Origin: Clostridia bacterium
GTDB lineage: Bacteria; Bacillota; Clostridia; Oscillospirales; CAG-272
DNA: 53,031 nucleotides
NCBI GenBank assembly: GCA_017533565.1
Contig: JAFXHU010000035.1
Location: 1 to 53,031, forward strand
Direction: 5' to 3'
The position numbers were made by a program, and so were the translations under genes. The notes beneath the pieces are model-generated. The model was not told where the DNA came from and did not search any database. It saw nothing but the letters and a program-made list of their open reading frames with translations. Positions 7,391 to 15,329 of this stretch are shown here, in pieces (position 1 is the first letter of the stretch; every line of letters starts with the position of its first letter).

Positions 7391-7460
7391 ATTTTATAAC
7401 AATCAAAGGCTTTTGTCAACACTAAATACGATTGACAGCGAAAGAAATATGTGGTAAAAT
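7391..7460. promoter_or_regulatory. Back-to-back divergent promoters
   Basis: Minus strand: TTGACA (7414-7419), 17 nt, TAAAAT (7391-7396) for the FAD oxidoreductase. Plus strand: TTGACA (7432-7437), 17 nt, TAAAAT (7455-7460) for the radical SAM gene. The two -35 boxes are only 12 bp apart, so the promoters may compete for polymerase. Confidence 0.85.
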
Positions 7461-7523
7461 AGCTTTGTTGAAGTGGCGGAGAATAAGCACCGCCGTAAAA
7501 TCCGACAGGGGGGAGGGGAAGCT

Positions 7524-8420
7524 ATGCGCTATAACAATCTTTCGGGCTATTTGCGAAAAAAATACGGTACTCGTCTTTCAAAGATTTGTATTGACGGCGG
7601 CTTTACCTGCCCAAACCGTGACGGAAGGTGCGGCTTCGGTGGCTGCAGCTTTTGTGCGGAGCGTGGAGCAGGCGAGCATATCAACCAAAGCGGTAGCATA
7701 AGAGAGCAGGTAAGTGCGGCGCTCACCACAGCACCGACGGACGGAAAATTTATCGCATATTTTCAAAATTTCACGAATACCTACGCCCCCGTGTCAATTT
7801 TGCGCGAAAGATACGATGCCGCTTTGATAGACGAAAGGATTAAAATTCTCGCGGTCGGCACGCGCCCCGACTGTATCGACGAGGAGGTTGCACAGCTTCT
7901 TGCCTCCTATCTTGACAGGCTTGACGTTTGGGTGGAGCTTGGCTTTCAAACCGCATCCGACGCTACCGCAATACGGATAAACCGCGGATATCTTAAGGCA
8001 CAGTTTTTTCGCGCCGCCGAAATTTTACACCGATACGGCATTCCCTTTGTCGTTCATATAATGCTCGGGCTGCCCTGCGAGGTGGAGGCGGATGCCATTG
8101 CAACCGTCGCCGCCGTTAACTCGGTGCGCCCGTTTGGCGTAAAGCTTCATTCAACCTACGTTATGCGCGGCACGCGGCTTGAGGAGGAGTATCTGCGCGG
8201 CGAGTACACCCCGATTGCGAGGGAGGACTACGTCCGCCTTTGTGCGGAGTGTATAGCGCGCCTTCGTCCGGATATAATTCTTCACAGAATAACGGGCGAC
8301 TGTCCGCGGGATTTGCTGGTTGCTCCGCTTTGGAATACCGACAAAAACGGCGTTATCGCCGATATAAATAAATATATGAAGGAAAACCGTCTTTGCCAGG
8401 GGTCGCGCTTTTCCGAATAA
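7524..8420 (+). CDS. yhcC: TIGR01212-family radical SAM protein (YhcC-like)
   Basis: 298 residues from ATG 7524, preceded by GGGGGGAGGGG. The upstream in-frame ATG at 7473 is less likely because it lacks such a site. The 4Fe-4S cluster ligands are in TCPNRDGRCGFGGCSFC (Cys29, Cys41, Cys44), the hallmark of the TIGR01212 group, followed by radical SAM features (QNFTNTYAP, VGTRPDC, WVELGFQ, VHIMLGLP). Proteins of this group are widespread and conserved, but their reaction is not firmly established; some relatives act in RNA modification. A strong terminator follows, so the gene stands alone. Confidence 0.9.
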   Translation: MRYNNLSGYLRKKYGTRLSKICIDGGFTCPNRDGRCGFGGCSFCAERGAGEHINQSGSIREQVSAALTTAPTDGKFIAYFQNFTNTYAPVSILRERYDAALIDERIKILAVGTRPDCIDEEVAQLLASYLDRLDVWVELGFQTASDATAIRINRGYLKAQFFRAAEILHRYGIPFVVHIMLGLPCEVEADAIATVAAVNSVRPFGVKLHSTYVMRGTRLEEEYLRGEYTPIAREDYVRLCAECIARLRPDIILHRITGDCPRDLLVAPLWNTDKNGVIADINKYMKENRLCQGSRFSE

Positions 8421-8454
8421 TATCGAAGCCGCTGTCACGGATTTTTGCACGCTG

Positions 8455-8492
8455 AAAAGGAGTACGTTTTTTCGTACTCCTTTTGCTTTTTT
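8455..8492 (+). terminator. Intrinsic terminator of radical SAM gene
   Basis: AAAAGGAGTACG (8455-8466) pairs perfectly with CGTACTCCTTTT (8473-8484) over a T6 loop; T6 tract at 8487-8492. Confidence 0.93.
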
Positions 8493-8575
8493 GTATTGAA
8501 TTTTTCTTTGCGGTCAAGGTTCGCACACGTCCACGCCCTTGCAATATGTAAATAAAGCGTTACATTATGCGAAGC

Positions 8576-10189
8576 TTACGCCTCTTTCTTGTGAGGTATG
8601 CCCTTGTTGTCGCAATACCTTGCGGCGGCGGAGTCGTCGGAGCAGATTACCTCAATATGCGAGCAGCCGTTGAAAAGACCCCAGCCAAGCTCCTTTACGC
8701 TGTCGGGAATGGTAATTCTCTTAAGCTGTGTGCAGCCGCGGAAGGCGGTATCGTCAATCTTCTCCACGCTGTCGGGGACGACGATTTCCTCCAAACCCTC
8801 GCACATATAAAACGCGCCCTCGCCGATTTCGTAAACGCTGTCGGGAATTTCGATTTTACGAAGGCTCTTACAGCCGCAAAACGCCCAATCGCTTACCGTT
8901 ACGACGCTGTCGGGAATTTTGTACTCGGTGCTTTCAATACGCGGGGGATATGCGATAAGAATGGACTTGTTCTTGTTAAAGAGAATGTTATTTTCGGTTT
9001 TGAAGAAGCGGTTTTTCTTGTCAACCTCTACGGTTGAAAGAGAGGTACAGCCGCGAAGCGGTCCCGCCCCCATCGTGGTTACGGATGCGGGAATGTAAAT
9101 GCTTTCAAGAGAGGTACAGTCCTTGAATGCCGCCTTTCCGATTTTGAGAAGTCCGTCGGGGAGGGTGATTTTTTCAAGACCCGTACAGCCGTTAAATACC
9201 ATATCGTCAATCTTGTTAACCTTTTTCGGCACGTTGATTTCGGTTATGGAAACGCAGTCGGCAAAGCAGGATTCTCCGAGGATTGTAAGCTGCTCGGGAA
9301 GGTTGATGCTTGCAAGAGATTTACAGCTGTTGAAAACGCCGCCGTAAATTTCGGTCATTTCGGGGCGAAGGCTTACGCTGACGAGAGAGGCACAGTTTTC
9401 AAACGCACGCTCTCCGATTTCGACGTCCTTGTTATCCACCTTGAGAGTGGTGAGGCTTATACAGTCGCGGAATGCCGACTCTCCGACGAGGGTAACGTTT
9501 GCGGGAAGCTCTATTTCGGTAAGGCTCTTACAGCCGCGGAATGCCTCGCGGCGAATGGTTGTAAGCTCCGTGCCGAGATGCACCTCCACAAGCTTTTCGC
9601 AGTTTTTGAACGCACTCTCTCCGATTTCCTTTACGCCCGTAGGGATTGCGATAACGTCGCTTCCGTCCTTACATTGAACGAGGGCTTCGCCAACTACGTC
9701 AAGGCTGTGCATCGTTTCGACGGGAATGGAGGGAATGAGTCGCTGCACAGCTCTGTCAACCCCCTCGCCGATGCCGATATTGACGTGCTGGAGGTTGGTT
9801 AAAATCATATCGAGCGCGGGCGGAATTTGTACCTCCTTTTCGTTCACGTAAACGGGAAGGATTTTTTTCTTGTTTGCAAACGCGGTAATAATTTCCATAC
9901 CGCAGTATCTGCTCTTCATAGAGTTGTTGGAAACGAAAAGCAAAACCGCGCGACAGCCCTCGATTTTCGAGCGAAGCTCCTCGCGAAAATCCTCTCCCGT
10001 TTCCATAGTATCGTCGTACCAAATGCGGAACTTTTCACGCTCCAGCTTTTTCAAAAACGGATAAACCTCGTCCGTATCCGCGTGCGAGTAGCTGACGAAA
10101 AGATACGGCTCGTCCCCCTCGTAGGATATAAGGTCACCGAGTCTTTTGCCCGTGTACACGTTTGTCATTACGTTATCAAAATCGCTCAT
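8576..10189 (-). CDS. TIR domain protein with BspA-type LRRs
   Basis: 537 residues from ATG 10189 (AAGGAG six bases upstream). Residues about 27-150 form a TIR domain: LFVSYSHADTD at the start of strand A, FRIWYDDTMETGEDF for the BB-loop region, and SNNSMKSRYCGMEI, where Glu99 sits at the place of the catalytic glutamate of TIR NADases. Residues about 190-525 are LRR_5 (BspA-type) repeats with the rhythm I...AF..C..L..I..P..V. There is no signal peptide or membrane helix, so the LRRs are cytoplasmic, unlike those of surface BspA proteins. The gene is third in an operon with a CvpA-like protein and a permease. It could be an NAD-consuming sensor or a scaffold; activity is inferred only from the retained Glu. 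Confidence 0.85.
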   Translation of the reverse strand: MSDFDNVMTNVYTGKRLGDLISYEGDEPYLFVSYSHADTDEVYPFLKKLEREKFRIWYDDTMETGEDFREELRSKIEGCRAVLLFVSNNSMKSRYCGMEIITAFANKKKILPVYVNEKEVQIPPALDMILTNLQHVNIGIGEGVDRAVQRLIPSIPVETMHSLDVVGEALVQCKDGSDVIAIPTGVKEIGESAFKNCEKLVEVHLGTELTTIRREAFRGCKSLTEIELPANVTLVGESAFRDCISLTTLKVDNKDVEIGERAFENCASLVSVSLRPEMTEIYGGVFNSCKSLASINLPEQLTILGESCFADCVSITEINVPKKVNKIDDMVFNGCTGLEKITLPDGLLKIGKAAFKDCTSLESIYIPASVTTMGAGPLRGCTSLSTVEVDKKNRFFKTENNILFNKNKSILIAYPPRIESTEYKIPDSVVTVSDWAFCGCKSLRKIEIPDSVYEIGEGAFYMCEGLEEIVVPDSVEKIDDTAFRGCTQLKRITIPDSVKELGWGLFNGCSHIEVICSDDSAAARYCDNKGIPHKKEA

Positions 10190-10259
10190 ACTGTTCTCCT
10201 TGAAGCTTATTCGTTTTCTTATTGCGGCTTGCCGTTTGGGGTTACGGGGCGTGCCGAAT

Positions 10260-11561
10260 TTAAAGCACAAGCCAAAGCACGCCGAGTGCGGTGAGTATCG
10301 TGGGCACCGCCACCGTCAGACCTATTTTCAAAAAGTCAAGATATCCGAATTTCAAATTGTGGGATTTGAGGATTGACGACCACATAATTCCCGCCAGCGC
10401 ACCGATAGGCGTTAAAAACGCACCGATGTTGGAGCCGATAACCGTTGCAAAAACCGCCGAAACGGTAAGCCCCTCCGAAAGACTTTCGATAATGGAGCAG
10501 AAAAGCACGCTCATCGGAATATTGTTTATGATGTTTGCGGCAAGGAAGGAGGTTAAGCCGTACTTCCAAACCGAAAGGCTTTCGCCGAGAAGCTCTGCAA
10601 TCGCGGCGGTTACACCGTTTTCGGAAAGTCCGATAACCATAATAAACATTCCAAGCACGAAGGGGATAAGCTGCCAGGGCGCTCTTTTAAGGCAGGCAAA
10701 AAGCTCGGCGGGGCGTTTTTTTCTCGCGAGAGAGAAGGCGAGGGTAAAAACGAAAAGGCTTATTGCCGCAACCATCGATACGAGCCACATTTCAAGACCG
10801 ATGTAAGAGCCGACGGCGAGTGCAAGCGTGCATACGCCGAGGTGGACGAGTCCGACCGCGAGCTGCGGCTTATCCTTTATAGAGGTTTCCTCCGGCTCTC
10901 CCGAAATCGGCTCGGACAGCTTCTTTCTGTAAAGCAGGAAAAGGCAAAGGAAGGCAACCGTACCCGCCGCAAGGGTGGGAAGGAGCATAACACTCGTGTA
11001 TTCAAGGAAGTTGATTCCGTATGCGGAGGAAAGGTAGATATTCGTCGGATTGCCGATAACCAGCATCATCGACCAGGTATTTGCCGCAACGAATTCGGCG
11101 GCTAGGTAGGGCATCGGGCTTATTTTCGCATTCTTTGCAAAGTAGCAAATAAACGGAGTAAAGGAGAGAATGATTACGTCGTTTGACGTAAACACCGTAA
11201 GCACCGAAACCGTAAGATAAAGGTACAAAAACAGCTTAAGCTGGCTTGTTTTCGCCTTCTTCAGGGTTACGTTTGCGAGGTGGCTGAAAAATCCAAGCTC
11301 GTCGAGGAATATCGAAAGAATAGTCATCGAGATAAACAGGACGAGAATTTTTATCGGATTTATCGCATCGTTCGATACGAGAGCCTCGCCGACGCGAAGC
11401 ACGTCAGCCTGCCCCGTGAGGAGCAGCACAGCCGCGCCGAGAAGCGCAACCAGCCAATAGGTATCGAGCTTGATTTTACCAAGCCTTACCGTGGGGAAAA
11501 ACAGCACCCCGAATATCATGGTAAGGCAGGTGATTGAGCATATAATTATCGAGGGTATCAT
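10260..11561 (-). CDS. Ion-transporter-superfamily permease (ArsB/NhaD-like)
   Basis: 433 residues with about 11 predicted membrane helices. The two half-repeats hold the polar re-entrant motifs of the ion transporter superfamily: FTSNDVIILSFTPF near 128 and VIGNPTNIYLSSAYG near 175 in the first half, ANIINNIPMSVLF near 345 and IGSNIGAFLTPIGA near 375 in the second. This pattern is shared by ArsB, CitMHS and NhaD-type carriers, so the substrate (anion, citrate or Na+/H+) cannot be decided. Its ATG overlaps the stop of the upstream CvpA-like gene by 4 bp (ATGA), showing translational coupling; a 70-bp gap leads to the TIR-LRR gene. Confidence 0.85.
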   Translation of the reverse strand: MIPSIIICSITCLTMIFGVLFFPTVRLGKIKLDTYWLVALLGAAVLLLTGQADVLRVGEALVSNDAINPIKILVLFISMTILSIFLDELGFFSHLANVTLKKAKTSQLKLFLYLYLTVSVLTVFTSNDVIILSFTPFICYFAKNAKISPMPYLAAEFVAANTWSMMLVIGNPTNIYLSSAYGINFLEYTSVMLLPTLAAGTVAFLCLFLLYRKKLSEPISGEPEETSIKDKPQLAVGLVHLGVCTLALAVGSYIGLEMWLVSMVAAISLFVFTLAFSLARKKRPAELFACLKRAPWQLIPFVLGMFIMVIGLSENGVTAAIAELLGESLSVWKYGLTSFLAANIINNIPMSVLFCSIIESLSEGLTVSAVFATVIGSNIGAFLTPIGALAGIMWSSILKSHNLKFGYLDFLKIGLTVAVPTILTALGVLWLVL

Positions 11562-13174
11562 TGTTCTTCGGTTGACTCCGTGCCGCTGCTTGAATTGTCT
11601 GTATTTTCACCGTTTGCCTGCATAAACTCCACGTAGGAGGAATAGTAGGAAAGGATTGCGTCGTTAACCATTTCGTCGGTAATTTCGGTATGCTCCGAAT
11701 AATTTTCGGCAACGTAGTCGGTCATTCCCGCAACGATATCGTCCTCAAGAAGGATTCCGTTGCTCTCGAGTGCTGCGGAAAGCTGTGTATTAACCTCCGC
11801 CTTGTATTCCTCCTCGGTGTCAAAGTCACTGCGGTTAAGCGCAAGCACGCCGTTTACGTCGTCCTTAAGTCCCTCGTAAAGCTGTATTGTGTCTTCGTCG
11901 AGCCCGAGCTGGTCCGCCATTATGGAAACCGAAAGCTTTGTAAACAGGGTAACGAGGGGGGCGGTTCTTTCGTTTTGCTGAAGCGTGTCGATAAGGTTAT
12001 CTACGATAAGCTCGTCTTCAATCCTTTCGGTAAGCTTGCTCTTCATACCCTCCGTATTGTTTTCGGATATGTAAATAAGAAGCTCGTTATCCGCCAATAT
12101 GAAATAAACGTGAAGCATCGTATCGAGGTCTGCTCCGACGTTGCTCTCGTCACTCGTTTCAAATATTGCGAACGCTTCCGTGAAGAGCGCGTCGTAGGGA
12201 GCCTCGAGTCCAAAGGCGGAAATGTTGTTTGCAAGTGCCTTGCTCGACCCGCGAAGCACGCCCGCAAGCACGCGCGCGGTGTAATCGTCCTCGCCCATAC
12301 CGTCAACTATACGCTCTATTGCCGCCTCCTGCTCGGGGGTGGGGCGTTGCCAATTCATTCCCTTAAGCTCGGCTACGTCAATTGCAACTCCCGCCGCAAG
12401 GGAAACGTGCTCGGTCATAGCGTAGGTGGTTTCGCCAATCTTCGTTTTTGAAAGCTCGGCGTATATTTTTTCTCCGCCGTATCCGTTTACAAGGGTAACG
12501 AGCGGGTTTGCGATAGGCTCGTCAAGATACTGTGCGTAAAAGCTCTCTACGCTTGCCCTCTTTTCGTCGGAAAAATCCTCGCGCGCAAGCAAATCCGCCT
12601 TCACGCTTCCCGAAAGGGTAAGCATACCCGAAATGGGGATAAGAACGATAACGGCAATGAGCGCGCCCTGTACGATTCCGACAAGTCCGCCCGTCAGGGT
12701 GGAAAGTGCGCCCTTGTGGCTGTTGGTTTTTTTAAGAAGCGCGCCGATAAGCCAATCCACAAGCAAAAGCAATGCGCGGCAAACGCCAAAGGCAGCAAGG
12801 AAGAGAAGGGGAGATATTACGAGTGCGGTAACTCCGCCGATAATCAGCTCCGCAGTTTCGATGTCGAAGGCGGCAATTATCTCGCGCGTGGAGGGCGCAA
12901 CTGCGGTTTCGTATTCGGGATATACGGAGATTATCGCCTCCTCGAGCGTCTTTCCCGCAAACGCCGTGTCAAATGCACCGACGAGCGAAGCCGCCGCAAA
13001 GTATGCGATAACTCCCGCGGCTACAACGGTGCAAAGCCTTATTACCGTTTTCGTAAAGCCTCTGCGAAGTCCGGTAAAAAATCCGATTAGCGCAAAAAGC
13101 GCCGTGAAAGCGTAAATTCCAAGAGAAATCCAGCCGCCGATGCTCGACGGGGGAATTGTTATATTAAAATTCAT
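11558..13174 (-). CDS. CvpA-like membrane protein with long C-terminal domain
   Basis: 538 residues. Four membrane helices (about 12-34, 42-64, 110-145, 158-187) with GFFTGLRRGFTKTV after the first helix and a TGGLVGIVQGALIAV last helix match the CvpA/colicin-V-production family, whose members are normally about 160-200 residues. The remaining 350 residues are acidic, helical and end in a Ser/Thr/Glu/Asn-rich tail; they resemble nothing I can name and are probably outside the cell. GGGAGG lies before the ATG and a good promoter sits upstream. First gene of the operon with the permease and the TIR-LRR protein. CvpA proteins are linked to membrane and secretion stress, but the function is poorly known. 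Confidence 0.75.
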   Translation of the reverse strand: MNFNITIPPSSIGGWISLGIYAFTALFALIGFFTGLRRGFTKTVIRLCTVVAAGVIAYFAAASLVGAFDTAFAGKTLEEAIISVYPEYETAVAPSTREIIAAFDIETAELIIGGVTALVISPLLFLAAFGVCRALLLLVDWLIGALLKKTNSHKGALSTLTGGLVGIVQGALIAVIVLIPISGMLTLSGSVKADLLAREDFSDEKRASVESFYAQYLDEPIANPLVTLVNGYGGEKIYAELSKTKIGETTYAMTEHVSLAAGVAIDVAELKGMNWQRPTPEQEAAIERIVDGMGEDDYTARVLAGVLRGSSKALANNISAFGLEAPYDALFTEAFAIFETSDESNVGADLDTMLHVYFILADNELLIYISENNTEGMKSKLTERIEDELIVDNLIDTLQQNERTAPLVTLFTKLSVSIMADQLGLDEDTIQLYEGLKDDVNGVLALNRSDFDTEEEYKAEVNTQLSAALESNGILLEDDIVAGMTDYVAENYSEHTEITDEMVNDAILSYYSSYVEFMQANGENTDNSSSGTESTEEQ

Positions 13175-13215
13175 ACTGACCTCCCAATATTCGCTATTTA
13201 TACCTATTCATTATA

Positions 13216-13244
13216 ATTTTACTACATTCCCCCGCAAAAGTCAA
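13216..13244 (-). promoter_or_regulatory. Promoter of the CvpA/permease/TIR-LRR operon
   Basis: Minus strand TTGACT (13239-13244), 17-nt spacer, TAAAAT (13216-13221); about 40 nt before the start codon. Confidence 0.8.
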
Positions 13245-13328
13245 TATTTATAAAATAAAAGGCACGGGCAAATTTTCGCGCGATACGCTTAAATGTCAAA
13301 ATAGTGAGATAAAAAGATAAAAGAAGTC

Positions 13329-13357
13329 TTGAAAAAGTAAAATTGAGAGTGTATAAT
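13329..13357 (+). promoter_or_regulatory. Promoter of TIM-barrel isomerase gene
   Basis: TTGAAA (13329-13334), 17-nt spacer, TATAAT (13352-13357), 40 nt before the ATG. Confidence 0.8.
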
Positions 13358-13397
13358 AATTTCGTAAGAAAAATAAAAAACGGGAGGCTTTACCCTT

Positions 13398-14366
13398 ATG
13401 AAAATCGGAATTTTTACCAATCTTTACAGAGAGCTGCCACTCGCGGAGGCATTGAAGCTTTATTCGGAGCTTGGCATTACCGACGTTGAAATCGGCGCGG
13501 GCGGAAACCCCGGAAACGAGCATTGCGACTCCAAAAGGCTTCTTTCGGACGAAAATGCGTTTAACGAGTGGGTCGCAACCGTCAAAAAATACCATATGAA
13601 TATTACCGCCCTTTCGGTTCACGGAAATCCCGTAAGCCCCGACAAGGAGGAGGCAAGACGCGACCACGAGGACTTCGTAAACGCCGTTTTGCTTGCCGAA
13701 AGGCTTGGAGTGAGGACCGTGGTAACCTTCTCGGGCTGTCCCGCGGGAACTCCCGACGGAACCGTTCCCAACTGGGTAACCTGCTCCTGGCCGACGGTTT
13801 ACAGCGATATACTTAACTACCAGTGGAACGACGTGCTTATCCCGTATTGGAGGGAGGCGTGCGCCTTTGCGGAGCAGCACGGAGTGCGGGTTGCTCTTGA
13901 AATGCACCCCGGCTTTTGCGTTTACAACGCCGAAACGCTCCTTCGCCTTCGTGCCGCGGTGGGAGATAATCTCGGCGCAAACCTCGACCCCTCGCACCTT
14001 ATTTGGCAGGGCTGTGACCCCGTAAGCGTTGTTCGCGCTCTCGGCGATGCGATTTTCCACTTCCACGCAAAGGATACCGAAATCTTTGCGGAAAATATGG
14101 CGAAATACGGCGCGCTTGAAACGAAGGGCTACGACGAAGCACCCGCGCGCTCCTGGATGTTCCGCACCGTAGGCTACGGTCACGGAGAGGAGTATTGGAG
14201 AAGAATAATCTCCGCGCTTCGCCTCGTCGGATATAACGGCACCGTTTCCATAGAGCACGAGGACGTTCTTATGTCGAAGTACGAGGGACTCTCCCGCGCG
14301 GTTGCCGTGCTTAAAAGCGCGGTTATAGAGGAGGATGCACCGGGTTCATTCGCGTGGATGGCGTAG
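13398..14366 (+). CDS. Sugar phosphate isomerase/epimerase (AP endonuclease 2-like TIM barrel)
   Basis: 322 residues of the xylose-isomerase-like TIM-barrel family. Metal ligands are spread as expected: Glu in VALEMHPG (about 164), Asp in ANLDPSHL (about 197), His in FHFHAKDTE (about 223) and Glu in VSIEHEDV (about 279). The N-terminus KIGIFTNLYRELPLAEAL and GITDVEIGAGG form the first strands. Such enzymes isomerise or epimerise sugars, inositols or keto-sugars, often next to oxidoreductases; here there is no catabolic neighbour, so the substrate is unknown. GGGAGG lies 10 nt before the ATG. The gene is alone, between its own promoter and terminator. Confidence 0.88.
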   Translation: MKIGIFTNLYRELPLAEALKLYSELGITDVEIGAGGNPGNEHCDSKRLLSDENAFNEWVATVKKYHMNITALSVHGNPVSPDKEEARRDHEDFVNAVLLAERLGVRTVVTFSGCPAGTPDGTVPNWVTCSWPTVYSDILNYQWNDVLIPYWREACAFAEQHGVRVALEMHPGFCVYNAETLLRLRAAVGDNLGANLDPSHLIWQGCDPVSVVRALGDAIFHFHAKDTEIFAENMAKYGALETKGYDEAPARSWMFRTVGYGHGEEYWRRIISALRLVGYNGTVSIEHEDVLMSKYEGLSRAVAVLKSAVIEEDAPGSFAWMA

Positions 14367-14423
14367 CCCTTGCCCCTCTAACCGTTTTCCGAGCTTTATA
14401 AAAAGCGCGGGTCTTACAATATT

Positions 14424-14466
14424 AAATCGGCAGGTTGGTGATGCGACCCGCCGATTTTATTTTTGT
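14424..14466 (+). terminator. Intrinsic terminator of isomerase gene
   Basis: AAATCGGC (14424-14431) pairs with GCCGATTT (14450-14457), with GGT/ACC continuing inside; followed by TTTTATTTTTG. Confidence 0.88.
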
Positions 14467-14467
14467 T

Positions 14468-14544
14468 GAAAATAAACAAAAGAGGGCGAATGCAACAGCA
14501 CCGCCCACAAGATTGATTTTAGCATAAAATGCGCGGGGTGTCAA
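14468..14544 (-). other. Orphan promoter plus terminator (possible short RNA)
   Basis: On the minus strand TTGACA (14539-14544), 17 nt and TAAAAT (14516-14521) form a near-perfect promoter. The expected start (about 14509) is followed at once by a hairpin (14484-14506: CGCCC... with GGGCG, inner GCA/TGC) and a T-rich stretch (14468-14483). No gene lies downstream on this strand. The unit would give an RNA of about 40 nt, or it is a remnant. Confidence 0.45.
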
Positions 14545-14634
14545 TAGCTTTGACAAAAAAAGAGCTTTTTTGCCCAATAAATTAACCAATTGTTAACAAG
14601 TCACAAAAAAACGTGTAGAAAATCCAAAAAACTG

Positions 14635-14663
14635 TTTACAATGACCGTAAAATGTGCTACAAT
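14635..14663 (+). promoter_or_regulatory. hpf promoter
   Basis: TTTACA (14635-14640), 17-nt spacer, TACAAT (14658-14663). The leader to the start codon is about 110 nt. Confidence 0.8.
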
Positions 14664-14669
14664 ATAAGT

Positions 14670-14776
14670 GCGAGAGGGAGATGAACATCCACGTAAGTGA
14701 GGAGAGTTCTCTCTTGCGGTGGACTTCCATTCTCGAAATCCACAGGAAGGACCCCACGGATTGGGGTAGGTGAACG
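14670..14776 (+). promoter_or_regulatory. Structured hpf mRNA leader with alternative pairings
   Basis: TCCAC (14688-14692) can pair with GTGGA (14719-14723), enclosing a GTTC-capped stem (14701-14714). The same GTGGA can instead pair with TCCAC at 14739-14743, extended by CTTCC/GGAAG (14724-14728 with 14745-14749). A third perfect hairpin, ACCCCA (14751-14756) with TGGGGT (14762-14767), abuts the Shine-Dalgarno AGGTG. A hairpin motif upstream of raiA/hpf genes has been described; whether this is that class or a new leader is open. Confidence 0.6.
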
Positions 14777-14778
14777 TT

Positions 14779-15303
14779 ATGAGGATCACTATTTTTGGCA
14801 AGCAGATGACCGTCAGAGAGTCGCTTAAGGAGGCGGTTGAGAAAAAGCTCGCAAGGTTTGACAAGTTCTTCGGCGAGGATACCGAGGCATTTGTAACCTG
14901 CCGTGTAAGAAAGGGAGCCAAAATCATCGAGATTACCGTAAATTACGGTGGCACTACCTTTAGAAGCGAGGAAGAAAGTGACACCTTCATAACCGCGCTT
15001 GACAGAGCAATAGAGAGTCTTGAAAGACAAATCAGAAAGAATAAAACAAGACTTGAAAAAACGGTAAAACGCGGTGCATTCACTATTGCCGAGGAGGAGA
15101 ATGACGAATACGTCGAGGAAGGGGAATTTGAAATAAGGGTAAAGACATTCCCGTTTAAGCCTATGAGTCCGGAGGAGGCAATACTTCAAATGAACCTCCT
15201 GGGACACAGCTTCTACGCATTTACCGACGACAAAACGAATGATGTTTGCGTAGTGTATAAGAGAAAAGCGGGAAGCTACGGTCTTATCGTTCCCGAAAGA
15301 TAA
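14779..15303 (+). CDS. hpf: Ribosome hibernation promoting factor, long form
   Basis: 174 residues from ATG 14779 (TAGGTG six bases upstream; an in-frame GTG at 14770 overlaps that site and is unlikely). Residues 1-97 are the HPF/RaiA ribosome-binding domain (beta-alpha-beta-beta-beta-alpha, MRITIFGKQM to the RQIRKNKTRLEK helix), a short acidic linker follows, and 117-174 (FEIRVKTFPFKPMSPEEAI to the end) is the C-terminal dimerisation domain. Long HPF joins two 70S ribosomes into inactive 100S dimers in stationary phase. Its long structured leader suggests control at the RNA level. Downstream lies a large structured RNA region, not the usual secA. Confidence 0.95.
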   Translation: MRITIFGKQMTVRESLKEAVEKKLARFDKFFGEDTEAFVTCRVRKGAKIIEITVNYGGTTFRSEEESDTFITALDRAIESLERQIRKNKTRLEKTVKRGAFTIAEEENDEYVEEGEFEIRVKTFPFKPMSPEEAILQMNLLGHSFYAFTDDKTNDVCVVYKRKAGSYGLIVPER

Positions 15304-15329
15304 CCCGACGCACCACCGAAAGCAAATGA

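Noticed and set aside
14770-14778. GTG start for hpf
   Set aside because: It overlaps the Shine-Dalgarno AGGTG that serves the ATG at 14779, and the HPF domain begins at that ATG.
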